From an uncultured Alphaproteobacteria bacterium (GTDB taxonomy: Bacteria; Pseudomonadota; Alphaproteobacteria; Rs-D84), in assembly GCA_946611025.1 (NCBI GenBank), contig CAMOCR010000003.1, positions 1 through 26,757 on the forward strand: 26,757 bases of DNA, given 5' to 3'. Below are positions 16,616 through 24,175 of this stretch, one piece after another. Below the pieces are notes generated by a model, which saw nothing but the letters and a program-made list of their open reading frames with translations, did no database searches and was not told where the DNA came from. Each line of letters starts with the position of its first letter. Position 1 is the stretch's first letter. The position numbers and the translations under genes were made by a program.

Positions 16616-17805
16616 TATTTATCCTTACGTTTATTGGCGTTTTTTAACCACATGTTAATCAAAGGCTGGTGTTCCAGTATAAAGAATCGAAATTGTTTGG
16701 TTAATTTGATGTCCAAATATTCTAAAAACTGTTTGAAACTATGAACATTTCGTAATTTTGTTTCTCCACTTTTTTCGCGAATTTCGCGCACATATTTCGT
16801 ATAGAAAATATCGCGATTAAAGAATTGCGTTGCGTAATGATTCATCTTTTTGTCGTGCGCCACAAAGTCGGGCAAAATTCCGGGAACCAGGCGGTTCGCA
16901 AATTCAATCGCAATCAGCATCTGGGGGTATGCATTGGTTGTGCGAATGTTATTTATAATGATGTTCCAATCAAAATCAGGGGTGCAGTGTTCCAGATATT
17001 CAAAATCAAACAATGTGAATAAAATGCCTTGGATGCTGGTGTTATTACGAATATTTTTCACCAGATTTACCATGCTGATAAATAAAATGTCTTCGACACA
17101 GGGCAAATATGTTTTTGTACCAAAGATATTTGTTAACCGCGCGCGTTTTTTAAATTCGCGAACCAATTTCCCCCGATTGTATTTTGATTCAATTTCAATA
17201 AAGCGATGAATGTCTAAAACGCCCGCCTTGGAACCTGGGGTATGCAGGTCAATAGAATGCTTGTTATCTTCGTATTCATAACCCATATCGGTGATAATCT
17301 TTTTCGCCTTTTGAAAATCGGCATCACCAAAAATTAATATATCAATATCACCCATGTGTCGTGGCAATTCTGGACGCAGATGCTTCATTGCGCCGCCCTT
17401 CATAATCATGGGAATAATGTTATTTTTGTTTAATTCATGAACAATCTTGGTGTAATGCGAAACAAGCGACAGATTTTCAAACCTATGAAAATTTAGAACC
17501 CCTTTTAATCTGGGACCTGTGTATTCATTAAATGTTAAATCTGGGTGGTGTTTCATAACATATGCCAACAGTAATGCCTTGGCACCACCTTCGGCTTCGA
17601 TATCCCAAGTGGACAAAAAATCATCCAATTGTTTTTGGGTTATGTTTTCACAAAATGCCAGATTCAATAAATCTTGGTCGTTTTTTGAAACCAGATGGTC
17701 ATAGTAATAGTCGACAGATGTTTTAATCGCATCAACAGCGGTAAAATTAGCGTTATCAAGCGCATGTTGATACGCATTGACGAACAATTTATTATCAATA
17801 CCCAT
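16615..17805 (-). CDS. NTP_transf_5-type nucleotidyltransferase
   Basis: The protein has 396 residues from the ATG at 17805, which has AGGAAG eight bases upstream; the in-frame ATG at 17862 lies upstream of the predicted promoter -10 and is rejected. The core shows IPMIMKGGAMKHL (132-143), the catalytic strand HMGDIDILIFG (150-160) with DxD, and a third acidic site LDIHRFIE (197-204). This is the PF14907 arrangement. Such proteins occur beside HprK-like kinases and PqqD-like proteins in lasso-peptide and other peptide clusters and in exopolysaccharide loci; their reaction is largely uncharacterised but should transfer a nucleotidyl group. It is the first gene of the five-gene operon and has a good promoter upstream. 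Confidence 0.82.
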   Translation of the reverse strand: MGIDNKLFVNAYQHALDNANFTAVDAIKTSVDYYYDHLVSKNDQDLLNLAFCENITQKQLDDFLSTWDIEAEGGAKALLLAYVMKHHPDLTFNEYTGPRLKGVLNFHRFENLSLVSHYTKIVHELNKNNIIPMIMKGGAMKHLRPELPRHMGDIDILIFGDADFQKAKKIITDMGYEYEDNKHSIDLHTPGSKAGVLDIHRFIEIESKYNRGKLVREFKKRARLTNIFGTKTYLPCVEDILFISMVNLVKNIRNNTSIQGILFTLFDFEYLEHCTPDFDWNIIINNIRTTNAYPQMLIAIEFANRLVPGILPDFVAHDKKMNHYATQFFNRDIFYTKYVREIREKSGETKLRNVHSFKQFLEYLDIKLTKQFRFFILEHQPLINMWLKNANKRKDK

Positions 17806-17852
17806 TATTTTTCTTCCTATTAAGTTTGAAGTTACTAGAAAGTATGTCGGTG

Positions 17853-17881
17853 ATGTTAACAAATGTTTTATAGATAGTCAA
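17853..17881 (-). promoter_or_regulatory. Promoter of the nucleotidyltransferase-kinase-PqqD-GT operon
   Basis: On the minus strand TTGACT (17876-17881), 17 bases and TAACAT (17853-17858), giving a leader of about 40 nt before the ATG at 17805. No second strong promoter was noticed inside the five-gene run. Confidence 0.55.
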
Positions 17882-17923
17882 CCGCATTTGTTTTTATTGA
17901 CTTTACGCAAAAAATAAAAACAA

Positions 17924-17952
17924 TTGAAAGTTGGGGCAGATTTTGCTAGGCT
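17924..17952 (+). promoter_or_regulatory. Candidate olsB promoter
   Basis: TTGAAA (17924-17929), 17 bases, TAGGCT (17947-17952), about 34 bases before the ATG at 17986. The -10 match is modest. Confidence 0.4.
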
Positions 17953-17985
17953 GTTCTATTAGGAATATGAACATAAGGATTTTCT

Positions 17986-18954
17986 ATGGCTATCAAGGTT
18001 CGTGATTACGAAGTCCGTTTAACCAGAAATAAAGAAGAACGCCGCCAAGTGCGCGCGTTGCGCTATGCCGTTTTCTGCGAAGAAGAGGGGGCATTTGCCA
18101 CCGAAGAACAGAAAAACCTGCGCGAAGAATATGATTCTTATGACCGGTTTGCCGAATATATGGCGGTGTTTCATAATGGTGTTGTTGTTGGGTGCTATCG
18201 CATAATTGATCGTGCCGCCGCCGAAAAAATGGGGTCTTTTTACACCGAATTGGAATACAATATTTCAAAAATTAAAAAGGTTCGTGGCAATATCGCCGAA
18301 ATGTCGCGTGCGTGCGTTGATGCGAATTATCGTGATAATGCGCTGGTGATGCGCTTGCTGTGGGCGGGGCTGGCAGAATATGTCATGCGCCGCAAGGTTC
18401 GCGTTTTATTCGGTGTGGCGTCATGGGTTGGACAAAAACCGGGGCTGTCGGCACATGCGATTTCATATTTATATTATAATCATTTGGCACCGGCACGTTT
18501 GCGTGCAACGGTTTTGGCTGAACGCTTTCATGAATCGCTAAATCCGGCGTTGTCGCGTATGAACATTATGCCGAAAATATTCGTTGACGAAGAAGAAGCA
18601 CAGCGTCAAATGCCGCCATTGATTAAGGGCTATTTGCGTATTGGTGCCGATTTCGGTAATGGCGTTTTTATTGACAAGGGATTTAACACGTACGATGTGT
18701 TCGTAACATTACAGACCAAGAATATCAGTGCAACATATCAAAAACATTTCTTGGGACGTGAAAACGCGTTGGATGATTTGTCGGTCGATATTGACGAAGG
18801 TGCGGTAAAAACGATTGGTAAAATCGTTCTGTTTCCGGTGCGCGGACCGCTAAAGGTTTTGGGGTCATTCGTGAAATTCATGTTGCGCGAAGATGCCGCC
18901 GATGCAGAATATGTCGAAGACACCGTCAAAGAAAACGATGGGACACAAGAATAA
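17986..18954 (+). CDS. olsB: Ornithine-lipid N-acyltransferase OlsB-like (GNAT fold)
   Basis: The protein has 322 residues and starts behind AAGGA. The GNAT-type acyltransferase core is of the hemolysin/OlsB family: ALRYAVFCEEEGAF near residue 25, DSYDRFAEYMAVFHNGVVVGCYR, then EMSRACVDANYRDNALVMRLLW. OlsB joins a 3-hydroxyacyl chain to the alpha-amino group of ornithine to make lyso-ornithine lipid. The following gene is a PlsC-type acyltransferase one base away, the expected OlsA partner, which strongly supports the call. The C-terminal 60 residues are variable and charged. The enzyme acts at the cytoplasmic face of the inner membrane. Ornithine lipids are phosphorus-free membrane lipids common in alphaproteobacteria. 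Confidence 0.82.
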   Translation: MAIKVRDYEVRLTRNKEERRQVRALRYAVFCEEEGAFATEEQKNLREEYDSYDRFAEYMAVFHNGVVVGCYRIIDRAAAEKMGSFYTELEYNISKIKKVRGNIAEMSRACVDANYRDNALVMRLLWAGLAEYVMRRKVRVLFGVASWVGQKPGLSAHAISYLYYNHLAPARLRATVLAERFHESLNPALSRMNIMPKIFVDEEEAQRQMPPLIKGYLRIGADFGNGVFIDKGFNTYDVFVTLQTKNISATYQKHFLGRENALDDLSVDIDEGAVKTIGKIVLFPVRGPLKVLGSFVKFMLREDAADAEYVEDTVKENDGTQE

Positions 18955-18955
18955 A

Positions 18956-19783
18956 ATGGCAATCAAAGAACCAAACATTTTTAAAAAAGCAATTGCATGT
19001 ATTCGTATGGTTTTGTTCTGGACGGGCATTTTTATCCAGGTGCCGATTATATTTTTATTGCCAACGGGGCCAAAATCTGTGGCATATATGCGGGTGTATA
19101 TGTGGTGGCTTAAGGTGACAACAGGGCTGCGTGTGCGGGTGCACGGGAATTTGACCGATGCGCGACCATTGTTGGTTGTATCAAACCACATATCATTTTT
19201 TGAAATCGCAATGTTGTCATATGCATTCGGGGGCAGTTTTGTCGGCAAGAACGAGGTTTCACATTGGCCGGTCGTTGGCCCAATTGCGAAAAAATTTGGT
19301 GTGGTCTTTATTGACCGCAATCCTGCGACTGCGGCACAGGCACTTGCCAAGGTAAATCAGCAATTATCTAAATTGACATATCCGCTGTTCATCTTTGCCG
19401 AAGGTACCACGACCAACGGCGCATATGTAAAACCGTTTAAAAGTGCGATGTTTAACATTGTTGAAAATTCAAATATCGCGGTGCAACCGGTCGTTGTGAA
19501 CTATCGCACACGTCGGGGCGATGTAATCAGCGATACTGACATTGCAAACCACTATGCGTATTTTTCCAATGCAAAAATGGATATGGGGCCATTGGCGGTG
19601 CGCGAACGTCCGGCGTTTTGGCAACTGTTTCATGTGATGGCATTGGGCGGATTCATGATTGAAATAACCGTTTTGCCCGCGCCCGATATAACGGGTATGG
19701 ACAGAAAACAAATCGCAGAAACATTGCATGAAATGGTTTCTGCAAAATACATGGAAATAAAAGATAAACCAGCAACCAAGTAA
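18956..19783 (+). CDS. olsA: 1-acyl-glycerol-3-phosphate / lyso-ornithine-lipid acyltransferase (PlsC/OlsA-like)
   Basis: The protein has 275 residues from the ATG at 18956, one base after the olsB stop; an in-frame ATG at 18938 is also possible. A hydrophobic anchor spans about residues 15-36. PlsC motifs are NHISFFE (77-83), where the usual Asp of HX4D is Glu, a substitution also seen in other proteobacterial PlsC proteins; then VVFIDRN (116-122) and FAEGTTT (147-153). Beside olsB it most likely adds the second, ester-linked acyl chain of ornithine lipid, and it may also work on lysophosphatidic acid. It shares the olsB operon, and proS follows after 11 bases. Confidence 0.83.
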   Translation: MAIKEPNIFKKAIACIRMVLFWTGIFIQVPIIFLLPTGPKSVAYMRVYMWWLKVTTGLRVRVHGNLTDARPLLVVSNHISFFEIAMLSYAFGGSFVGKNEVSHWPVVGPIAKKFGVVFIDRNPATAAQALAKVNQQLSKLTYPLFIFAEGTTTNGAYVKPFKSAMFNIVENSNIAVQPVVVNYRTRRGDVISDTDIANHYAYFSNAKMDMGPLAVRERPAFWQLFHVMALGGFMIEITVLPAPDITGMDRKQIAETLHEMVSAKYMEIKDKPATK

Positions 19784-19794
19784 AGAGTAGTAAG

Positions 19795-21231
19795 ATGAAA
19801 ACAGCAATTACACCAACCCGTGCCGAAGATTTTAGTGGGTGGTATCAAAATTTAATCGTTGCCGCTGATTTGGCAGAAAATGCACCTGTGCGCGGATGCA
19901 TGACAATCAAGCCATATGGTTGGGCGATATGGGAACTGATGCGCGATGAAATGGACAAACGGATTAAGGCGCATGGGGTTCAAAATGCAAACTTTCCGTT
20001 GCTGATTCCAATTGATTATTTTAATCGCGAAGCGGAACATGTTGCGGGCTTTGCCAAAGAGGCGGCGGTTGTGACACACTATCGCTTGAAAATGATTGAT
20101 GGTAAATTGCAACCAGACCCCGAAGCAAAACTGACCGAACCATATGTGATTCGCCCAACATCTGAAACCATCATCGGCGAAGCAATGTCGCGCTGGGTTA
20201 AATCGTATCGTGATTTGCCAATGAAATTAAATCAGTGGGTAAATGTTATGCGCTGGGAAATGCGCCCACGTATGTTTTTGCGTACGTCGGAATTTAATTG
20301 GCAAGAAGGGCATAATGTTTTTGCCACACATGACGAAGCAAACGCTGATGCGCGCGCAATGCATAAAATGTATCGCGATTTTATGGAAAATGTTTTGGCA
20401 ATACCGGTTATAATGGGTGAAAAAACCGCCGAAGAAAGATTTGCCGGTGCCGATCATACATATACAACCGAACAAATCATGCAAGACGGCAAGGCCTTAC
20501 AGGCGGGAACATCGCATGATTTAGGTCAACACTTTGCAAAATCGTTTGGTATTCAATTCTTGGGTACCGATGGAAAATTACAACATGCGTGGACAACCAG
20601 CTGGGGAACATCAACGCGTATGATGGGCGGTTTGTTCATGGTACACAGCGATGATGACGGTTTGGTTTTGCCGCCCGCTGTTGCACCGTATCAGGTTGTG
20701 ATTATTCCAATCACGCGTGATGAAACAACGGATGCGTTGAACGCGTATTCACACGATTTGGCGGAAAAATTACATGCGGTTGGTGTTCGCGTGTTGGTAG
20801 ATGATACCGATATGCGTGCGCCCGACAAAATGTGGAAATGGATTAAACGTGGCGTTCCATTACGTGTTGAAGTGGGCAGCCGCGAAATGGAAACCAACAC
20901 AATTACGGTCACCCGTCGTGATATTGGCAAAGAATCCAAGAAAACAATTCCGGCGGCAGAATTGGTCGCAAATGTGAACGATATGTTGCGTCAAATTCAA
21001 TATGATATGTTGGCGGCGGCGCAAAAGCGCAATGCAACAATGATTCATAATGTTGCCGATTTGGCAGAATTAGATGCGGCATTGGAATCGGGCAAAATTG
21101 GGTTCTTTCGTATCAAATATGATTTGACCACAAATGCAAAATTTGATGCGATGATGGAAAAGTACAAGATATCGCGTCGGTGTCTGGATGACAACGACCC
21201 CAGTTTTGTATTCGTTGCAAAATCATATTAA
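19795..21231 (+). CDS. proS: Prolyl-tRNA synthetase, short type-3 (archaeal/eukaryote-like)
   Basis: The protein has 478 residues, starting directly in the class II catalytic core (EDFSGWYQNLIVAADLAE) and lacking the bacterial insertion domain. The signature blocks are VIRPTSETII (118-127), RWEMRPRMFLRTSEFNWQEG (153-172) and SWGTSTRMMGG, the class II motif 3 region. The anticodon-binding domain begins near PYQVVIIPI. The end, FVFVAKSY, keeps the C-terminal Tyr of type-3 enzymes, but the zinc-domain Cys are almost all missing (only RRC remains). It charges tRNA-Pro with proline. It lies in the olsBA operon and ends at a strong terminator. Most alphaproteobacteria carry a different short ProS, so this copy may be of transferred origin. 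Confidence 0.93.
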   Translation: MKTAITPTRAEDFSGWYQNLIVAADLAENAPVRGCMTIKPYGWAIWELMRDEMDKRIKAHGVQNANFPLLIPIDYFNREAEHVAGFAKEAAVVTHYRLKMIDGKLQPDPEAKLTEPYVIRPTSETIIGEAMSRWVKSYRDLPMKLNQWVNVMRWEMRPRMFLRTSEFNWQEGHNVFATHDEANADARAMHKMYRDFMENVLAIPVIMGEKTAEERFAGADHTYTTEQIMQDGKALQAGTSHDLGQHFAKSFGIQFLGTDGKLQHAWTTSWGTSTRMMGGLFMVHSDDDGLVLPPAVAPYQVVIIPITRDETTDALNAYSHDLAEKLHAVGVRVLVDDTDMRAPDKMWKWIKRGVPLRVEVGSREMETNTITVTRRDIGKESKKTIPAAELVANVNDMLRQIQYDMLAAAQKRNATMIHNVADLAELDAALESGKIGFFRIKYDLTTNAKFDAMMEKYKISRRCLDDNDPSFVFVAKSY

Positions 21232-21255
21232 AAAACGGGGCGATGCCCCGTTTTT
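21231..21255. terminator. Bidirectional terminator between proS and the GNAT gene
   Basis: AAAAACGGGGC (21231-21241) pairs with GCCCCGTTTTT (21245-21255) around a GAT loop. It overlaps the last base of the proS stop and the stop of the convergent gene. Confidence 0.88.
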
Positions 21256-21551
21256 TATCGTGTGCGTAACATTCGCACATCATCAAATTCGGGATATCGA
21301 ATAAACATATTTCGTGCAATTGGGCAAATGGGTAAAACATTGCGATGCTGTTGCCGCGCAAGTTCACATACATGTCGCACCAGATTTAATTCAACATCGC
21401 TGTCGCGATATGCATCGTCAACTTCGGTATGGTCAATAATAACTGTGTTTGGACCAGTGCGAACAAAAGTTATTTTGCCAATCGTTTGCCCGTCACAGTA
21501 TGCATAAAAACCGTTGCCATGTGAAAATGGAATATATGTTATATCGTGCAT
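21255..21551 (-). CDS. Small GNAT-type N-acetyltransferase (PF14542-like)
   Basis: The protein has 98 residues; the start has GGGGG at good spacing. It shows the compact acetyl-CoA-binding fold of this family: GFYAYCDGQTIGKITF, then the strand TVIIDHTEVDDAYRDSD and the helix ELNLVRHVCELARQQ, ending near LPICPIARNMFIRYPEFDDV with the characteristic C-P...A..Y/F arrangement. Members of this small-GNAT family are mostly uncharacterised and act in the cytoplasm on unknown amines. It is probably transcribed alone, between the proS and ldh terminators. Confidence 0.8.
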   Translation of the reverse strand: MHDITYIPFSHGNGFYAYCDGQTIGKITFVRTGPNTVIIDHTEVDDAYRDSDVELNLVRHVCELARQQHRNVLPICPIARNMFIRYPEFDDVRMLRTR

Positions 21552-21622
21552 GTTTTCCCCCGCGTATGTGTGGCATCATAGCATTCGTTTTTGCCAAGAT
21601 AAATATGATTCAATGCCAAACA

Positions 21623-21644
21623 AAACGGGGCGATTGCCCCGTTT
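21623..21644 (-). terminator. Terminator after ldh
   Basis: AAACGGGGC (21623-21631) pairs with GCCCCGTTT (21636-21644) around GATT. On the minus strand it is followed by TGTTTGG, a modest T-tract. It begins only a few bases after the ldh stop. Confidence 0.7.
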
Positions 21645-21646
21645 GA

Positions 21647-22582
21647 TTATTTTCCAATTAAACCATAATTCTTGCGAATTATATTTTCACTGCGGCGCAG
21701 GCCGGCGGATTCAACCTTGTCCATTTTTGGGGTCAGTGTTTTTACCGCACCGCCCGCACCAACAACGCGTGGTAATGATATTGCAACACGTTTTGCACCC
21801 GTGCCGGAAACGGTGCTTACGGTCAAGATGCGATTTTCATCGTTTATGATGCTGCGCACTAAATCAGCAACCGCACCCGCAATGCCGTCCCATGTTGCGC
21901 CACGGCCGCGAATAATTTCATATGCGGCGGTATGCACACGGTGTTCAATTGTTGCGCGTGTGTTTTGGGTCAATGGTGTTTTTGTTTGACGGCAAAAATC
22001 TTCCAGACCAATTGCACCAATTGTTGCCGGTGTCCATGCGACAACCGAACTGTCGCCATGTTCGCCCAACACATACGCGTTCACCGACATTGGTGATACC
22101 CCCAGATTGCGCGATAAAATTACACGCAGACGCGCCGAATCCAGCATTGTTCCCGTTCCAATAACGCGTGCCGGCGGCAATTTCGATAACTTTTGCGCCA
22201 ACATAACCATTACATCCAGCGGGTTTGTGACAATGACCAGTTTTACATTTTTTGCATCAACATTTTCCATAACGCGCGGAATAATATCAGTAATAACGGC
22301 GGCATTTTTCTGTAATAAATCCATACGGGTTTCACCGGGCTTTTGATTCGCACCCGCAGATATAATTACAATTTCGGCACCGCGAATTGCGCGATAGTTA
22401 TTTGCCGCAGTAATTTTTACATCAAACGAAAACGCGGCGGCATGACCCAAATCTTCGGCGGCGGCGCGTGCGCGCACCGCATCGCGGTCGAACAAAACAA
22501 TTTCGTGTGCCAGTCCCGTATTCTTTACCGCGGTCGCAACCGCAGACCCAACCGAACCAATTCCAATTATTGCAATCTTCAT
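21647..22582 (-). CDS. ldh: L-lactate dehydrogenase
   Basis: The protein has 311 residues from the ATG at 22582, which has GGGGG nearby; the longer frame to 22663 runs through the promoter. The Rossmann motif is IIGIGSVGSAVA (5-16). The substrate-specificity loop reads GANQKPGETR with Gln at position 80, the residue typical of lactate dehydrogenase; malate dehydrogenases carry Arg there. The catalytic His lies in GEHGDSS (H175), and GTGTMLDSARLR carries the Asp and Arg partners. It interconverts pyruvate and L-lactate with NADH, suggesting fermentative NADH disposal. Malate dehydrogenase is the alternative, but the loop argues against it. It is a single-gene unit with its own promoter and terminator. 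Confidence 0.87.
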   Translation of the reverse strand: MKIAIIGIGSVGSAVATAVKNTGLAHEIVLFDRDAVRARAAAEDLGHAAAFSFDVKITAANNYRAIRGAEIVIISAGANQKPGETRMDLLQKNAAVITDIIPRVMENVDAKNVKLVIVTNPLDVMVMLAQKLSKLPPARVIGTGTMLDSARLRVILSRNLGVSPMSVNAYVLGEHGDSSVVAWTPATIGAIGLEDFCRQTKTPLTQNTRATIEHRVHTAAYEIIRGRGATWDGIAGAVADLVRSIINDENRILTVSTVSGTGAKRVAISLPRVVGAGGAVKTLTPKMDKVESAGLRRSENIIRKNYGLIGK

Positions 22583-22604
22583 TTTTCCCCCCGTTGTTGT
22601 TTCT

Positions 22605-22633
22605 ATTATATCACAATGATAAAAAAATGTGTA
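22605..22633 (-). promoter_or_regulatory. ldh promoter
   Basis: On the minus strand TATAAT (22605-22610) lies 17 bases after TACACA (22628-22633), a weak -35. The ATG at 22582 lies 22 bases beyond the -10. Confidence 0.5.
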
Positions 22634-22650
22634 TGTTTTATAAAAAGCAC

Positions 22651-22680
22651 TTGCGACAAACAAAATATATTTTCTATAAT
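22651..22680 (+). promoter_or_regulatory. Promoter of the thioredoxin-cvpA operon
   Basis: TTGCGA (22651-22656), 18 bases, TATAAT (22675-22680). The start codon at 22709 has AAAGGAGA at 22693-22700. Confidence 0.6.
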
Positions 22681-22708
22681 CAATTTACCAAGAAAGGAGA
22701 AAACACAC

Positions 22709-23191
22709 ATGAAAACATTATCAACAATTTTCGCTGCGGCGGGTATTGCATTTGCGGGTGCGGCATCGGCGGCAAACATCACGGTTTATTATTCACCAAC
22801 ATGCCCACATTGTCATCACGCACGTGAATTTATTTCAAACAATTTGGTTTATGAATATCCAAAAATCACGGTCACCGAAATCAACGTTATGGATGGCGCA
22901 AATCTGCCAGCGTTCCAAGATGCATTGAAAAAATGTGAATATGACAACGGTGGCGTGCCGGTGTTGGTCGTTGGCGACAAATGTTTCCAGGGCTATGCGG
23001 ACTTTATGCAACAAGAATTGCGTGATGCAGTCGAAGCAGATTTAAGCGATTCGGAAAAAGCAACCGCGGCGGAAAATAAAAAGGCAATGGAAGAAAACGC
23101 TGATGATTTTCGTTCGAAACATGCCGAACAAAAGGGAACAATTACCGAACACACCGCCAATGCATCAAGCGATGCAGCAAAAAAAAAATAA
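22709..23191 (+). CDS. Exported thioredoxin/glutaredoxin-fold protein (CPHC)
   Basis: The protein has 160 residues from the ATG at 22709, set by AAAGGAGA. The frame runs further upstream, but that part covers the divergent ldh start. A signal peptide (1-21, GAASA|ANITV) sends it to the periplasm. The redox site is CPHC (32-35) after VYYSPT, the cis-Pro loop is GGVPVLVVGD, and another Cys follows at DKCFQG. A charged helical tail (about 110-160) ends DAAKKK. The fold suggests a disulphide reductase or isomerase, perhaps acting on Cys-rich exported proteins; this is inference. The last codons are a run of ten A; with nine, the frame would continue into the downstream membrane ORF. Confidence 0.85.
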   Translation: MKTLSTIFAAAGIAFAGAASAANITVYYSPTCPHCHHAREFISNNLVYEYPKITVTEINVMDGANLPAFQDALKKCEYDNGGVPVLVVGDKCFQGYADFMQQELRDAVEADLSDSEKATAAENKKAMEENADDFRSKHAEQKGTITEHTANASSDAAKKK

Positions 23192-23285
23192 CGGCGGTTC
23201 GTCTGTTTGGTTCTATGTTTTGCTGATTGCGTTGGTGGCTGGCTTGGGCTTTGTCTTGGTCGGCAACGGACACAAGAAAAAATAA
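23160..23285 (+). CDS. Tiny single-pass membrane ORF, probably a frameshifted C-terminal anchor
   Basis: As a separate gene it would encode 41 residues (ATG 23160) or 37 (ATG 23172), starting inside the thioredoxin gene with no ribosome site. It has a flexible NNGGSS segment, a 19-residue hydrophobic helix (VWFYVLLIALVAGLGFVLV) and GNGHKKK. The basic end fits a helix whose C-terminus is cytoplasmic, which is right for anchoring an exported domain. Its frame is +1 relative to the thioredoxin gene and begins exactly after the run of ten A, so it is more likely the C-terminal anchor of that protein, reached by slippage or hidden by a one-base error. The fused product would have about 191 residues. 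Confidence 0.55.
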   Translation: MHQAMQQKKNNGGSSVWFYVLLIALVAGLGFVLVGNGHKKK

Positions 23286-23300
23286 GTTGTGAATTAAATT

Positions 23301-24074
23301 ATGTTTGATTTAACAATACTTGATTACATATACATCGCCATTGTGTTGGCGTCAACGGTTTGGGCGACAATTCGTGGCGGTGTATATGAAACAATCGCAA
23401 CACTATCATGGGTAATTGCGGCGGTGGCGGCGCGTTTTGCATCGCCAATGCTGGATGGCTGGCTGCAAGGTTGGTTCAAATTAAGTGAATCAACGGTTGG
23501 AACATTGGTCGCATCATATTTCATTGTGTTCTTTGTAATATTGATTCTGGTTGGGTTCTTTAACCAGAAACTGCGCGATTGGATTCAAGACAGCATTATG
23601 AATGTCACTGATCATACATTGGGGGTGATTTTTGGCATTGTGCGCGGTATTGTTGCAATGGGTATTATTTACTGGGTTGCATTATGGTATTATTCCGATG
23701 CACCACATTTGCCGCGTTGGTTGGCAAATGCGCGTACCCGCCCAATTATGCAGGTGACCGCGGTAAAATTAGACGAATGGTTTTTGCCGGGTGCAGAAAA
23801 TAAATTGCTGGCGCGGGACCAGGCGGGCACGACCCAGGCAATGGAAATTTATAACAACCTGATAAATCCGGCGGTATCGAACAAGCAAAACGATAAATCG
23901 CCTAAGGCAAATGATACAAAACCCGATGCCAAACCGGCGGATAAACAACCGGCGGAAACCGGATATAAATCATCGGAACGCACGGCACTGGAAAACCAGT
24001 TGTTGCAAATTGAAAGCGCCGCCAAGGCCAAAGAAGCAATTGATGCCAAACGTGCCGCCGAAAATGCAGAATAG
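23301..24074 (+). CDS. cvpA: CvpA family inner-membrane protein
   Basis: The protein has 257 residues. Four membrane segments lie near 6-22, 32-48, 65-87 and 107-130, with the family landmarks LDYIYIAIVLASTVWATIRGG at the start and LGVIFGIVRGIVAMG in the fourth segment. The C-terminal 80 residues are a charged, Lys/Ala/Asp-rich tail that looks disordered then coiled-coil. CvpA was named for colicin V production and is linked to envelope integrity and stress tolerance; the exact mechanism is unsettled. No ribosome site is evident, and it lies 15 bases after the small membrane ORF in what is probably one operon with the thioredoxin gene. Confidence 0.85.
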   Translation: MFDLTILDYIYIAIVLASTVWATIRGGVYETIATLSWVIAAVAARFASPMLDGWLQGWFKLSESTVGTLVASYFIVFFVILILVGFFNQKLRDWIQDSIMNVTDHTLGVIFGIVRGIVAMGIIYWVALWYYSDAPHLPRWLANARTRPIMQVTAVKLDEWFLPGAENKLLARDQAGTTQAMEIYNNLINPAVSNKQNDKSPKANDTKPDAKPADKQPAETGYKSSERTALENQLLQIESAAKAKEAIDAKRAAENAE

Positions 24075-24099
24075 GTTTTATTTGTTCTTGTGATAATTA

Positions 24100-24119
24100 C
24101 ACCGCCATGTCCGGCGGTG
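24100..24119 (+). terminator. Hairpin after cvpA, weak terminator
   Basis: CACCGCC pairs with GGCGGTG around ATGTCC. No T-run follows, so it may be a Rho-dependent or mRNA-protecting hairpin rather than an intrinsic terminator. Confidence 0.35.
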
Positions 24120-24140
24120 CCGAGACACTGAAAAATTTTA

Positions 24141-24163
24141 AGCCCACACTTTTGGTGTGGGCT
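24141..24163 (-). terminator. Terminator of tRNA-Thr
   Basis: AGCCCACAC pairs with GTGTGGGCT around a 5-base loop, followed on the minus strand by TAAAATTTTT. It lies 13 bases past the CCA end and may also work for cvpA on the plus strand. Confidence 0.75.
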
Positions 24164-24175
24164 AACAATTTTTCG

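Noticed and set aside
11837..17805. A lasso-peptide or exosortase gene cluster
   Set aside because: No asparagine-synthetase-like cyclase, leader protease, exosortase or PEP-CTERM-like tail was seen, and no short precursor ORF with a ribosome site was found in the 180-base spacer upstream.
18956..19783. Inactive PlsC because HX4D is HX4E
   Set aside because: Glu at this position occurs in other proteobacterial PlsC proteins and the remaining motifs are intact, so loss of activity is not supported.
21647..22582. Malate dehydrogenase
   Set aside because: The specificity loop has Gln (GANQKPGETR) where malate dehydrogenases have Arg, so lactate dehydrogenase fits better.
22343..22708. N-terminal extension of the thioredoxin-fold protein
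   Set aside because: It overlaps the start of ldh and the promoters. The ATG at 22709 has a ribosome site and opens a clear signal peptide.
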